64,000 nucleotides of DNA from assembly GCA_021234155.1 (NCBI GenBank), contig JAJEKV010000032.1, forward strand, positions 951,617-1,015,616. Reading direction: 5' to 3'. The notes beneath the pieces are model-generated. The model had not been told where the DNA came from. It did no database searches and worked only from the letters and a program-made list of their open reading frames with translations. The stretch is from Isoetes taiwanensis. Taxonomy: Eukaryota > Streptophyta > Lycopodiopsida > Isoetales > Isoetaceae. A program made the position numbers and the translations under genes. Below, in pieces: positions 25,138 to 36,850 of this stretch. Position 1 is the first letter of the stretch; the number at the start of each line of letters is the position of its first letter.

Positions 25138-25360
25138 TTCCAAAAGTTTCTGTTGCCATGCAAAGGTAAATAAGTCCATCCGCTTTCATAACACGAAAAA
25201 TATGCCGATCCTGAGAATAAGAAACCCTACTATCTCCTCGATCAGGCAGATTCTCCAAAATCCGGCGGGCTATGGTGGTTGCATTCCCAGAATCAGTGCT
25301 AAACTCAGCCAAAACTACGGAACCTCTGACCACTAATGTGTAGAGGAGTGTTGTGGCCAT
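25138..25360 (-). CDS. VAMP71-type longin R-SNARE, coding exon 1
   Basis: Starts at the ATG whose A is at 25,360 and reads MATTLLYTLVVRGSVVLAEF, then GNATTIARRILENLP, SYSQDRHIFRVMKADGLIYL and CMATETFG. This is the longin domain of the plant VAMP71 subgroup (VAMP711-714), R-SNAREs that drive fusion at the vacuole/tonoplast. The start is chosen because family members begin with M-A-x-L-Y at this point, although the frame is open further upstream. The exon ends in GGAA before donor GTATGT, and the 78 bp intron (25,060-25,137) has GT-AG ends. Together with exon 2 it gives 138 codons of a usual length near 220. No stop or frameshift is seen, so this is probably a functional host gene whose 3' part lies beyond long introns or has been lost. 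Confidence 0.92.
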
Positions 25361-25680
25361 TTTGGAGGGGAAAGAGGAAAAAAAGACAGATCCAGTAGAA
25401 TTTTTCAGAAGTTCATGTGGGTTTTCGTTTCTGAGGAAGGATTGATGGCTAATCCAAACCAATGAAACTCTTTTGAAGGCGGAAGTCTGCATGATCTGAT
25501 GCAGAATATGAAAATATCGGCCATGCCACGAATTCTTGCTAGATTTGTGGAGAGAAATCTCCTTTCTCGGATATGCATGCCGAGATCTTCCGATAGATGA
25601 AGAAGATCTAGTTGTCTCCTCACACGTGAAGAAGGGCAATCCGAACCCTCGAACCCCTAATTTTTAGTCCAATATTTCTT
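25361..25680 (-). promoter_or_regulatory. 5' UTR and proximal promoter of VAMP71-like gene
   Basis: The sequence directly upstream of the VAMP71 start includes pyrimidine-rich stretches (CTCTTTCCCCTCC before the ATG on the minus strand) typical of plant 5' UTRs. An open frame in phase with the SNARE runs back to about 25,639, but its sequence does not resemble a protein and the family has no N-terminal extension. No TATA box was identified with confidence. Confidence 0.45.
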
Positions 25681-26640
25681 TTTTTGTTCATCTCATTTTT
25701 GGTTCTCCTGGAAAAAATTCCAGCAAACAAAAAACCCCAAATCATAGCAAAATAATCCAAAAAAAAAATCTAAAAAGTTTTTGGGGTGTCGGAAAAACCA
25801 AATTTAAACAATAGATACATAAATCAAGACATAAACATACATGAACATGTTCAAAAACCTAAAAAAAAGGGACTATATTGTTCTTTTTCCTCCAATGCTT
25901 CAACTTTGTACTTGGAACAAGAAAAAAAGTGGGAAAAAAAGAAAAGAAAAATAAATCCTATTTGAAATTTCTTATAGTTCTGCTTGCCGTTAGCTGCCCT
26001 ATCTGCTCCAAATATTATTTCCCTAAGCTCTTTTCCAGGAGTTACTAATGTCTCCAATCTCAGGCTCTGGCTTCAAGTCTCAGCTCCAAGCTCTGCCGGA
26101 TAACCGAGACCACTAACTGTTAAAGTATGTTAAAAATCTCGAGCAAAACCATTCTAGGATTCATGGATTTACCTTGTTGCTTCATCACTCTAACGACTCC
26201 AACCTCATGCTCTATCCTCAAATCTCGGCTCCAAGCTCTGCCTTGATACCTTGACTTCTAACTACTCCAAGCTCCGGCTCCAAGCTCAAGCGCCAGGCTC
26301 CAAAATATGAGCTCCATCTGCTCCAGCTATGGCATCCGAGAAAAAAAAAATGTCTGGCGATGGATAACAGCTCAAAAGACTTGTTCCTGCCATTTGCTCT
26401 AAGATTTAGACTCCACCAAAAAATGACGAAGGGCGGAGGAGAATCCTCTGCCATATTCTCTCGGCTGCCGTAACAGTAAAACCGCTCATTAATTGCCCCG
26501 CCCAGCACTGAAAGAGGAAAGAAAATGTTGCCGGAATATACATTTGGCCGGAAAACCCGTTTTTCCCTCCCAAAAGTCACGCCCTGAAAAGGGCACACCG
26601 GCATCAACAAGACACCCCAAAAACTTTTTAAATAAGTAGA
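25681..26640. other. noncoding, with 45 bp direct repeat
   Basis: No gene is visible. A block including CTCAGCTCCAAGCTCTGCC near 26,080 recurs with small changes near 26,228, and CTCCAAGCTC-like motifs repeat to 26,330. The minus-strand open frame at 26,218-26,610 has no recognisable domain. Confidence 0.4.
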
Positions 26641-26670
26641 CTAGTAAACGGGTGCCCGGCATTGCCGGGC
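26641..26670 (-). mobile_element. Helitron 3' terminus
   Basis: Read on the minus strand the sequence is a hairpin GCCCGGCAATGCCGGGC (8 bp stem, 26,654-26,670), nine bases, then CTAG (26,641-26,644) followed by T. This matches the canonical Helitron 3' end: a short hairpin about 10 nt before CTRR, inserted between A and T. The element body would extend to higher coordinates; I could not find its 5' TC end, so only the terminus is called. Confidence 0.6.
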
Positions 26671-26959
26671 CAATGTCCTGACATGTGTTTTTACTTGGCC
26701 TTTAATGTCCATGCATGCAACTTTCGACAACAACACATGTTGATATTGGCAAGAATGGATATTATTTGCTTTTGTTGATTATTATTTAAATTGTCTAATG
26801 ACTGTATCATCAATGTATTGACTCTGTGTTTATGGATTTCAGAAGAGAAAACAATACTTTATACGGAATATGGGGGTAGCTAAATCTACCTTTAAAGACG
26901 AAAATTTGGAAAGAGAGATCCAAAATTTATGCTCAAAAAAGTAGTTAAGTACATCAACA

Positions 26960-26985
26960 AAATATTGGTGCCCGGCATTGCCGCG
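26960..26985 (-). repeat. second Helitron-type hairpin, degenerate
   Basis: GTGCCCGGCATTGCCGCGC repeats the hairpin of the terminus at 26,641 with a one-base stem change, but is preceded by AATATTG in place of CTAG plus spacer. It may be an internal or decayed second terminus. Confidence 0.4.
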
Positions 26986-27370
26986 CATAAGTATGGATGT
27001 GTGCCATTTTTGGAGTGTGCAAGGACTCAACTGTCCTGCAGCAATCTGTGCATGTGAACCCAACATAAGTGAATTATAGTGATACTTTATCGTGTCTCAT
27101 TGCGTTTGAGTCTTTATGATGGTTATAAAGGCTAATCTATCCATTTTTCCAAGCCACCTCTATCTTAGATTTAGCTAATCGATGTCGTGACGGATATGTG
27201 TAGAGGTGAAGGTTTGGCTATTCAACCTAAAAACTCACTTGGGCGATAAAAAAATTGGGCTAAAATTTTCTTTTTTTGTGGGCATTTTTGCATTTACTTT
27301 AACCGTTTTTCTTGGTAAAACTGCTACAAAATAGCCATTTGGTTAACCTTAGCCGTTATTTTATTCCATG
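26986..27370. other. noncoding, no feature recognised
   Basis: AT-rich sequence between the Helitron-like hairpin and the plus-strand L1 remnant; nothing recognisable. Confidence 0.4.
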
Positions 27371-29392
27371 TTTATGAGGATCTTGAGAAAACTATCAGAA
27401 GGTTCATTTGGAATGAAAGACATTATGTTAACTAGGATTCTGTAAGCAGATCTAAAACCATGGGTATTTAGGTTGCAAGAATTTATTTCTTCAAGCTCAA
27501 TTCTTAGCTAGTAAATCAGTTTGGAAGGCTTTGTTTGGGGATCAATCTCCTGCATCCAAGTTTATTAGATTTTGTCTCCAAGCAAGCCATCTTCATAGTC
27601 ATCCTTCTATTCAGCATCTGCTATCTAATTCTGCATTTGTGAAAATCAAGCCTGCTTGTAATAGCTCTCCTCTTATGAGTAACCTTATTAAAGCTTGAAA
27701 TTGCATCTTAGATCAATGTTCTTTTGCTCCTGCGGATAAGATTCATCTGGACATCCCTATTTTTTGGAATCCTATCCTTTCTGATCATTGCTCCACTATG
27801 TTGACCATTACACATCCGAGAATTTATGAAAAGTGGTCTAAGGTGGATCTTAACTATATAAGGGATAAAAAGGATTGGAGATAAAAAGGATTACAAAGTG
27901 GGGAATGTCTATAAAGCTCTGAGTGTTAAGGATGATCCTTGTAAGGCCATGACTAAATGGTCTATCACTGTTGATCAGGCTAAAAGCTTGTTTTCTAATG
28001 TATGGAACTCTTATTGCCCCTCTAAGATCAGGTATTTTACCTGGCTTATTGCTCATGGAAGTTTAAACAATCTTCAATCTATATCGAGGATTAATCCTAA
28101 TGTGTCTGCCAATTGCCCCCTTCTTTGCCTAAACATTGAATCTATGAGTCATATCTTCTTTTGTAGTAAGCTTAATGATTTCTGATCATGGCTCTACAGT
28201 AAGTTTGATATCCCTCAAAGTCAGACCATGTTGTCTATTATTCAAGCTAATAATAAATTCCTTAACTTTATCATACATACTGCTCTTTGGAACATTTGGA
28301 AATCCAGAAATCGTGTGTTTTATGGTAAAAAAAGCTTTCTATGTTTTGGATTAAGCTTCAGTTTCAATTTGATGTGGAGTCTATTGCTAATGCACACAGA
28401 AAGAAATATGGTGCTGACTATGGCAAGAATTGGGATAACTATGGAGTTTTCAAGGGACACTTTGATTTATTTGTTTCAAATCTCAATGTTGTGGATTCTA
28501 ATATATTTTGTTCTGATGATCCTAGGTTATCTTGACTTCTTGAGGGATGAAGGAAACAGAAGATTGGATCATTACTGTGATTTTCATAAACTCTCCTTCT
28601 TCAATAGCAGGAATGGACTATTTGAGAACTCATTAGCATCTCGAGAACAATCAACTATGATGAGATTGGGTTTCTTGACTTATGAAGAAGACAATGAAGT
28701 TCTGTGGACAGCTATCTTCTGCAGAGAGGTCATGCAGGTTCATTGTTTATGGTGGTTCATGTTTCATACACATTTTGCTATGACAAAGACGTAGCTTTCA
28801 AGATATTGGACGGCGTACTACAATCATAAGCAAATTGCAGATCTATATGGCTCATTGCTTATTCTGTTGGGTGATGAAGATACCTTCCGGCTTTTTTAAA
28901 ACAATGATTGGCTTGCCAATTCCTATGTCTTCGGGACTGCTGAGCCCTTTAACAGATACTTCAACTCTATCTTCTTTGATGAACCATTTGTGTCTCCCCT
29001 TTTTCCTCATCTTTACTAGTCTATCTCCTCCACTGTTAGATTACTCTGTGAACAGGGATTTAGGATTTGAAGATTTTGAGTCCATTAAGCTTTTGGCTCG
29101 GCTATTTTCCAGACTTCCCAACTATGGATATCTACTCAGGACTGAAGACTAGCTATCTGATGATATGTTGTGCTACAGTGTTCTAAGGACGTCTTCTTTC
29201 TCAGCTGCTATAATGATATCCCTTAGTTATGCTTTCACTTTCATAGTCTACTTTGAGATTAATACTTTTGGTGATAAATCTTTCCATCACATAATTGTGC
29301 TCTCATTATGTGAATAGGTGCAACGATATCGTACTTGACATTTTATAATTAATGAAAACACCCACTCTTACCTTCAAAAAAAGAAAAAAAAA
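27371..29392 (+). pseudogene. plant L1-type LINE remnant, ORF2 C-terminus and 3' UTR
   Basis: Begins inside the RT thumb region with EKTIRRFIWNERHY, followed after several stops by the zinc-binding tail (zf-RVT): KIRYFTWLIAHGSLNN, then CPLLCLNIESMSHIFFCS and LWNIWKSRNRVFYGK, with the Cys and His spacing typical of plant L1 ORF2. A frameshift near 28,340 leads into the last codons, ending at 28,535. The remainder is 3' UTR ending in CTTCAAAAAAAGAAAAAAAA, a poly(A)-like tail. Endonuclease and RT palm are missing, so the copy is 5' truncated and dead. Its orientation is opposite to all LINE-A copies in the window. Confidence 0.82.
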
Positions 29393-30300
29393 AGGCTGCA
29401 TACATATGTGAGTTGTTTAACATTATCATTTTCTTCACCAATGCAATGCAAGGCCAATTACATTTCATGACAAAAGGTGTTATACCTATGGTATAAACAT
29501 TGGACTTTATCCATCTCTACTACTAAAATACTATTGGAAACATCCATCTCGACAAGTTATACACAAGTCTACAATGGGAAAATCCTTTCTAAGAAACTTA
29601 TATTGACCAATCAACCCCTTTTTATTTTAATTTAACAGCAAACATGCGCATCTACAAGTAATGTCCTAGTCAAGAAGGCCTCAAGTCTACTAAAACATCA
29701 ATTCTGACCACGGTATTATATGCCTTAAAAGCATAAATTATCTTTCTGGTCGTGCATCTTCCCACAAACACGTTGTATCACATCATTGTCGATCTTAATT
29801 CTCAACCTAGACCAAATCTTCTAGTATAGATATAGAAATAACTATTATGTAGCTTCCTCATCAAGATCAAAATAAAATTATCTAGCTCCTTTCATCATAT
29901 ACATATTGTAGAGTGAATGAAGGTCGAATCTTAAACATAAGATTCTATATAGAATATGACTGACACAAAGCAAGTAAACGTATATTGTCTTGTGTCTTTG
30001 TCATGTTCTTTTTGACAAAACAATATAATAGTTACTTTTCTATTAGCTAGCCTTCTATATTGACGCACAACTATCAAATATGTGATTATTGGCAATAGGT
30101 TATTTTGAGGATGGGACCTACAATCATAACATCTAATCATATATTACACTAAGGACTCTAACATTATAAGTTTCTATGAATGTGCTAACTGGTGCACATG
30201 ATCAATATTGCAATTGTACACACAACAGTACCTTCATAAGTATATCATTGTATGAGTTTTTTTACTTGATGAGACTGCATTAATTACCTCTTCTTCTTAC
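29393..30300. other. AT-rich noncoding stretch
   Basis: No gene is visible. It contains a candidate Helitron 5' terminus at 29,514, listed separately. Confidence 0.4.
29514..29531 (+). mobile_element. candidate Helitron 5' terminus
   Basis: A followed by TCTCTACTACTAAAATAC fits every position of the plant Helitron 5' consensus TCTMTAYTAMYHNW as I know it. No matching hairpin plus CTAG was found downstream, so the element cannot be delimited, and a chance match in AT-rich DNA is possible. Confidence 0.35.
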
Positions 30301-30302
30301 CT

Positions 30303-30345
<43 letters not shown>

Positions 30346-30584
30346 AAGGACGTCAAGCTTTATTCACCAACTAGAAACCAGAGCAACATAAATGCAAAGA
30401 CAGGATTATAACCCCAGTGGACAAACCGATCCAACTGAGCACAACCACCTGCCTATGCAAAAGAATGAATCTGAAGGTAAGTATGCCAGATCAGTACTTT
30501 CTTCTCTTGATCAAGAGAAGAACAATTGTAAGCCATAACAATTTTATCTTGCATACCATGAAGAACAACCTCATCTCAAAAGAT

Positions 30585-31391
30585 CTATGCCCTTAAAGAT
30601 AAACAACCTCCTTCTCTTCCAGATTGACCATAAAAGCCACCCGCATGCGAGATGAAAAGCTTCGTTTCGTTGTTTGGGCCAAGCATCGATAGATAGCAAG
30701 CAAAATTTGCTTTGGCTAGATCGAGACGCGTGCCAAAAGGGTCAACAACCAAGACCATGCTGCCCAAGCCTCTCACACAAGAAAAACAATGCTCAATACT
30801 CTCAACCCTTTCTTTGGCATAAAGGGCGAGCTCAAAATCCGATTATCCATTTTATGGACTAACCTTTGACTCGAGGCATCTATGGATCACTTGCCACCAC
30901 AAAACTACTACTTTGGGGTGAAGCGGCTTATCCCATACCCATATCCAAACACTTTTCCATTGTGGGCGAGGGACACGAAGATGCCATCTATTAGATGGAG
31001 GCGGGATTTCGTAATGCACAAGCAATTTATACACGAAAGACACAAACCGCCTGGCCGGATATCCCGATGGCAACCCCATATGACTACCTCAATCGTGGAC
31101 CCGAATCACGTGGCAACAATGCAAAGAATATGATTCCGTTACTACTGTCCCATCGTACAACAAGAACTTTGTTCTAAATGCTTCCCATGACATGAGATGA
31201 TCACACTCATACCAAGCTGCAATAGTATTGATACCAAATGCTACCCATCGTCGTTGTGTCTTTGGATGAACAACCACACTTAGAGGCACATTCTCCGGAG
31301 TGTCCCGCAAAGGAATCCACCAAAGATGGAGTGGACAACCAAGACATGCCTCGGGATTAATATGGAAAAAGAGACACGACAAAGTTTCCAA
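30585..31391 (-). pseudogene. LINE-A ORF2: zinc-binding C-terminal region
   Basis: Minus-strand frames carry the zf-RVT pattern: FVYKLLVHYEIPPPSNRWHL, then QWKSVWIWVWDKPLHP and KVVVLWWQVIHRCL. The same wording occurs in the LINE-A copies at 51,044 and 52,258. Upstream at 31,391-31,089 lies the linking segment with GCPLHLWWIPLRD. Stops and frame changes interrupt it. In plant L1 elements this domain follows RT and probably binds template RNA. Confidence 0.8.
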
Positions 31392-31699
31392 GTTGCAAGC
31401 AACCCCTTTAGAAAGGGAGAAGCATTAGGATACGGATGCATATGATAAAGCAAAGCCCAAGGAAGGAGGGGCTTAATGGAAGCCTTATGAAATGGGAGAC
31501 AATCTTTGAATCGACCGCACCAACAACCTCGGGCGGAGAATCATCCTTACCAATGAAAATCCTCCAAATGAACTTTGATATCATCACCTTGCTTTGGAGG
31601 TGAAAATCCAACATACCAAGACCACCGGTACCTTAGGTCTAATGCATTTCGCCCAAGCTACCTTGACCAACGCTCCTAACTCATTTCCACCCCAAATAA

Positions 31700-32920
31700 A
31701 ATTTCGACGATCGCACAATCTCCTCCATCTTACATCTGCTGGAGCTAGTAAAAGCGGCACGCCATGTAGACATGAGTATTACTAAGAACACATTTAGCCA
31801 CGGTGATTCTACCGGCATGGACAGGTTTAGTCAGATTCCACCAAAACAAGTGCTTTTGCAACCCACTAATGATTTCATCCCAAGCATCTGAAGCAGAGAC
31901 ATGAATTCCAACTGGGATACCAAGCAACTTTGTGGTATTGCCATGCAGAAGAATCTTCCAAGGATAGTCCAAAATACGGGGAGGGATGGGATCATCCAAC
32001 GTCCACAAAGTCAGTACATTTTGCCACCCTACAAGAACTCCCCGATGCTAAGGAGAATGTGTCTAATAATAGCTTAGCATTACGAAGATTCTCAGCCTCG
32101 GCAATTAGGAACAAAAAAGTGTCATCGGCATATTGGTTACATACCTCTTGAGAACCATCGTCCATTGGGAGGCCTTGAATAACGCCATCTTGGGTAGCCA
32201 CGGAGAAGAGCTGGGACAAGACTTCTGCCACAATTGTGAAAAGCAAGGGTGCTAAGGGACAACCACTGTCAATTCCTCTACCCACTACAAAAATATCCGA
32301 TGGCTCGCCTACGAAAAGGACAAGATCCGGGCTGATGTATGGAGCTTCATGACATTCCTTGTGAATGACTCCCCAAACCCAAGTGCAAGAAGACACTTCT
32401 CCAAGAAGCCCCAATCAACACTATCGTAAGCTTTAGCAAAATCAAGCTTAAGATACATTTGCTCTATGACCCCATGAAGGGCCCAATATATTCCTTCATA
32501 TCACGTGACCCGTTGTTGAGAATACAACGGCGAGGGAGAAAAGCCGTTGTGTTGACGAGATAGCGTCGGCCAAGATGTCTCGGACTCTTTACGCCAATGT
32601 CTTAGCAAAGATCTTGTACCGCGAGGGAAAGCAATGTAATAGGTCGCCAATCGAGAAATAGTCTTGGGTTCCTTGTTCTTTGGAATGAGAGAGATACAAC
32701 ACAGTATTCAAAAATCTTATCAAGGCTCCTAAATCTCTGAAACTCACAAAAGGCATCATATATGTCATCCTCCAACCAGGTCCCAAAGACTTCGAAAAAG
32801 AATTCAATAGGAAAGCCATCAAGACCGGGCATTTATCCCTTTTCAAGAGAGCCACAAATGCTTTTAAGTCCTCCTTCACAATATTAGACTCAAGAAGCAA
32901 CCTCGCTCTTCGAAACAATG
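31700..32920 (-). pseudogene. LINE-A ORF2: reverse transcriptase
   Basis: Order on the minus strand: 32,918-32,589 with LKRDKCPVLMAFLLNSFSKS (finger region), then a variant start of the palm, then 32,414-31,992 with GCPLAPLLFTIVAEVLSQL and the active site CNQYADDTFLFL, and 32,008-31,745 with LLGIPVGIHVSASDAWDEII and KPVHAGRITVAKCVLSNTHVY of the thumb. These are standard L1-clade RT blocks. The YADD box is intact, but several frameshifts separate the blocks. The RT would prime on nicked target DNA and copy the element RNA. Confidence 0.88.
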
Positions 32921-33588
32921 CGGCGCACCTTAGTCAACCTGACCAATTGCATGTCCTTCCGAAAGGGCAATGGGTGTCGTGCAAAAGAATGAAGAAAAGT
33001 GATGATGAAGATCTTTGCTTAAGATTCACCGGATCGGAGATAAGAGCACCATCCGGCAGCACCAAAGAATGTATAGAAGTGGCGAAGTTTCCTTCTTCTT
33101 GCAGCCGCAAAAAAGAACCGGGTACATCTATCACCGCCCTTGAACCACTTTGCAACCTGCCTTCACTTTGGCTTGATGAACTTTTACACGGTTTCTATAG
33201 CCTTGATCTGAGATAATAACTCCTTTTCTCGACTCCATTAGTATGGCCACGGCGCGAGTACTTCTAATTCACGGTACAATGCGGTCAATAGCCCTCTAGC
33301 TTCAGCAGATTTCGACTCTCCCATATTCTTTTGCAAATGACTTCACCGCTTTGGAACAACGCCGCAACAACCCCGCACATGCCCCTACGAGGTGAGAAGG
33401 CCCGAGACCAAGCCCGACTACTGACCAACTTTGAACTCATCATCCTCCGTACTTGCAATTAAGCTTAAAGTAGGTCCCGGTAGGTCGATGACAATTAGCC
33501 ACATCATTAGTTAGAAGTTGTGGATTATGATCGGAACCTGAGCTATCCGTAAGATTTGAGCGGCGAAAATCCGCTAGCCCGAAAGCAG

Positions 33589-34030
33589 CTACACAAGTAT
33601 TAAAGTATCCTCTATCATGCCTTGCATAAGCTCACGCCGGCTCTGTCCAACCATTACACCACGTAAAGGACTGATCACCATCAATCTCCATAAGTGACCA
33701 TCATGTAAAAGGTAGCCATTGCTCTCGCTCGAATCCTTGCACCACTTCGGCCCGCGACCACTTCTATCTCTTTCCAACTCGACCATATTGAAGTCGCCAA
33801 CGAGCAACCATGCAACATTTTGTCCAAGCCGGAGAACTTTACTCCTCGAGTTGCCCACAAAGCACCACTTGGCGACGAGGTCTATTATGAGCATACACAT
33901 TTATCAAACCCCATTCTTGGCCCTTATCTTTCCATTTGATTATTATCCACCGCCCGAACCTATCTGTTTTGAGTAAAAGTGACATCCACGGATGACTTCC
34001 ATGCAATAAGCACACCAGCCTTAGATGCAT
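33589..34030 (-). pseudogene. LINE-A ORF2: APE-type endonuclease fragment
   Basis: Two overlapping minus-strand frames contain GLINVYAHNRPRRQ and WLLVGDFNMVELERDRSGRG, the NVYA and GDFN motifs of apurinic-endonuclease-like LINE nucleases that nick the target. A frame change near 33,850 splits them, and the N-terminal WNVRG motif is not visible in frame. Confidence 0.8.
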
Positions 34031-34317
34031 CAGCGGTGAGACACCAAGACATTATAGTCCCGTCCAAATACATTAGCTACTTTATGTACATCACCACAAT
34101 GCATTTATGCTCTTGGAGGCAACAAAAGGTCGTAGAAAACTTAGACAGGTAAAGAGACAACCTGCTTCTTTTACTTGGGGAAGAAGCCACTCCCCTCACA
34201 TTCCAAGACAACAGGTTCATGTGGCCAAAATATTATGCTCCACCTCCATACCAATAGAGCCAGCCTCAACCATGTCCATCTCGCATGGTTCTGAAGGGAG
34301 GTCAGCCCACCTCGTCC

Positions 34318-34470
34318 TGGAAATTGGCAAGGGGGAGCCTCCTCTGTTCCACCCTTCCATTGTTTTGTTCAGCACTTGGTGAGGGAGAGCCTCCTCTCTG
34401 CTCTACCCCCATTATTTTGTTGGGTAATTGGCAAGGGAGAGCCTCCTCTCTGCTCCACCCTTCCATGCAA
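34318..34470. repeat. about 53 bp tandem repeat in LINE-A ORF1 region
   Basis: Three units share GGCAAGGGAGAGCCTCCTCT and CTCCACCCTTCCAT-like blocks. On the minus strand they encode a repeated Gly-Gly-Ser-Pro-Leu-Pro peptide, so this is a repeat in the low-complexity linker near the end of ORF1. Confidence 0.7.
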
Positions 34471-35640
34471 ATTATCAGAATCGCTCATGACATGTGACAC
34501 ATGTTGACTAGCCTTATTAAGCGTCGCTCTTTTCCAATTAACATTTGTCCATCCCTCTTGGGCATTTTCATGATGTTCTTGAACACTTTCATGCCGCTCT
34601 TGCAATTCACGGATCTTCGTAACTTAGCCCCAGCATCCTCTTCAAAAGCGGGAGTATGCACAATCTTACGTGGGATAGTGGTTTTAGCGGCGGATGGAGT
34701 AGCAACAACTTGAGGTCGCAGATAGCATTGGCAGAAGGGACAACAGAGGGTAATGGAGACACAACAGAGGTAGGAGGCACAGAGGAAGAAGGGACCATTG
34801 CAGGGCGATCTCTTTTAGCACGAAAATTTGCAAATAAAGCAAGTTGAGGAAATAAATCAGCAAAGGCGAGGGCCATTGAGCAACCGCAAAAAGCATACTT
34901 GAAAAAGATAGGGCCACTTTTCACAACCACCACGGTCGGGAAGACCGCGACCCGGAAGGAAGAGAAACACAAATTTTAGCACCATCAACAATAGAATGGG
35001 CGGATGAGTACCCGGACCATTAGCAATCTTGCGATAAGAAACTCCGCACCAAGAGATCAGGAGGAAGATTAGGAATAGAAAACCAACATGGCATCCTAAG
35101 AGCAGGAGTCATACCAGGAGAAAATCCAGGCGAGTAAGGCTGGTACAAAATATAATCACTCCACATTGGGTCCACACCACGTGCCACCAGTTGCTCAACG
35201 ACCCGCGCATCATCAAAAACGATCAAAAGAACTTCTTATCCAGCATCTTTAAAGTACGATAAGGTGGCAACCCTAATCTCCGAAGATGACCAGTCAACCA
35301 ATAGCCAAGCTTCCTACTATCAAGAAATGCTCCAGTATATTGACCAACCACACTAAACGACAACAAGTTACTAATACACTTCTTGTGTAAGTCATGATCA
35401 ATCTCGACCACATTGTACCCAGACGCTTGAAGAGTATTCTTACACATTTCAGGCTGATAGAAAACTTCAACAGAAGGTAACTGAAGTTCCAACTGTGTCT
35501 CCTTTGCTCGCAACTCACCCAAAAGATTACTAAGATCTCTTTTATTATCACGAATCATCACATCAATAGTCAGTAGCAACACGCCCGGCCAGGCGTAGTT
35601 GAAGACAAGTCCTTCTTGATCCAATCACTAAAAGCGCTCC
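34369..35640 (-). pseudogene. LINE-A ORF1 (DUF4283-like RNA-binding protein)
   Basis: The minus-strand frame at 35,226-35,020 reads MPCWFSIPNLPPDLLVRSFL after a DDARVVEQLV stretch, matching the conserved DUF4283 feature of plant L1 ORF1 proteins (aromatic-x-x-I-P-x-L-P). The upstream frame 35,624-35,223 contains a helix-rich N-terminal half. Downstream the Ser/Pro-rich linker includes the tandem peptide repeat. ORF1 proteins bind element RNA. Frames are broken, and no clear CCHC knuckle was seen. Confidence 0.65.
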
Positions 35641-35984
35641 CTGCTAGCATTTACTCCAGAAGTTGAGGACCTCCAAGGAAGTGGGCCGGGACTGATCTTT
35701 GTTAAATTGACACCCGTGGCCGAGGCACCATCCACGAAGCATTACCGCTATTCAAAGCACTTGTACTCTTGATTGCACCAGCCGGGGTGCCAAAACAGGA
35801 AAATCAGCATCTTGAAAGACATTCTCACTATAAGCCAAAGGGTTAACATGCAATGCCAAATTTGCCCCCTGACCGGCATGGATCACGGGGAGGTTTTGCA
35901 GGCAGCTTGGAAGTTGACGCCATAGAGCCGAAACTGTCAGGGCCGAAAAGGCAATCAGCCGGAACCTAAAACCTGCGATGCCAC

Positions 35985-36030
35985 ACACCGTTGGAAAGAG
36001 CTCTGAATCAGCTTTCCAACGAGCCAAAGA
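35985..36030 (-). repeat. inverted-repeat motif in LINE-A 5' UTR
   Basis: GTTGGAAAG and CTTTCCAAC form a 9 bp perfect stem at about 35,990-36,020. The same motif with flanking words (ACACCGTTGGAAAG, CAGCTTTCCAAC) occurs in each of the tandem 5' monomers of LINE-B at 43,330-43,980. Confidence 0.75.
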
Positions 36031-36106
36031 ACACCGTAATCCGAGGTCTGTAGCTCAAGATATGAGCACAAACGTAAAGCAGCCTCCGGCAGAAACCCTA
36101 GGGCAG

Positions 36107-36850
36107 CTTACCTATGCCATTCTTTGATGACTATTCTAGATGACTTGTCTTGTCGGGATGATCGTCTGGGCTTGTCACTTAAATTGGTTCGTTATAACTG
36201 ATTTTTCATCTAGTTTTTGGGGGGTTAGATGACGACTCAAATTAGCTTTACTCTAAATGTGGTGATACCTTCGCGAGATAACCTTGCTGGCAGAATCACA
36301 CATCCCTTAACAACGAGTTCCATTCCAGGGGGCATTTTGGGTTCCTGACATTTGCAAGTATTTTCAGGTAGTTCTCGGTCATCCATCTAGTGGGACGATC
36401 CTGGCCATTGAAACCAAACCCTTCTGATGGAGTCGCAATCATCAAATACCTCCAGAAAGAATCACATAATTTTTTATCCTGGAGGACGGAATCACCGTCC
36501 GGAATATCTAGCCCAGTGGAGTATCCCAATAAGAATATTCTTCCCAATGGAATCACCGTCCATACTTTTTTTTTTGCTATGGGCAATCCTTTGGCTTTGG
36601 GGAGCAGCCATGGTGGGCTCAAAATAATCTTTGGCTATGGTGCTCTCCATATCCATCTGGGTCCAAACTGCTATAGCTACTCTTTGCTTCAAGATAGGAT
36701 AAGTTTGGACAAAAACGGAGAGAAAACCAGCAATGAATGAAAACTCACAAAGAATCAAATAGTTTATGATTCTGTGTTATTTCTCCAAATGTCAAATTAG
36801 GTTTTTCAATTACGTGCATTAATTACTTCATGTTTCAATCCAGATAAGCA
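36107..36850. other. noncoding flank between LINE-A and TTAA element
   Basis: The first 120 bp resemble 5,730-5,840. Open frames on both strands at 36,296-36,758 overlap and show no recognisable protein. Confidence 0.4.

Larger units (their letters stand above)
30305..36106 (-). mobile_element. LINE-A, nearly full length (plant L1-type)
   Basis: A 5.8 kb minus-strand non-LTR retrotransposon. Its 3' end is a poly(T) tract of more than 30 bases on the plus strand, followed by GAAGGACGTCAAGCTTTATT, which contains a reversed AATAAA signal about 20 nt from the tail. Going 5' on the minus strand come the zinc-binding tail, RT, endonuclease, ORF1 and a 5' UTR ending near 36,106. Candidate imperfect target-site duplications are CTTACCTAGAC at 30,296 and CTTACCTATGC at 36,107. 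Frames are broken in both ORFs, so it is not active now. Confidence 0.85.

Noticed and set aside
25361-25639. In-frame N-terminal extension of the VAMP71 protein
   Set aside because: VAMP71 proteins start with the longin domain; the upstream translation is low in resemblance to protein and fits a 5' UTR.
28536-29152. Plus-strand frames after the L1 ORF2 end as an RNase H domain
   Set aside because: No Asp/Glu active-site pattern or DG-S motif is visible; more likely 3' UTR or adjacent sequence.
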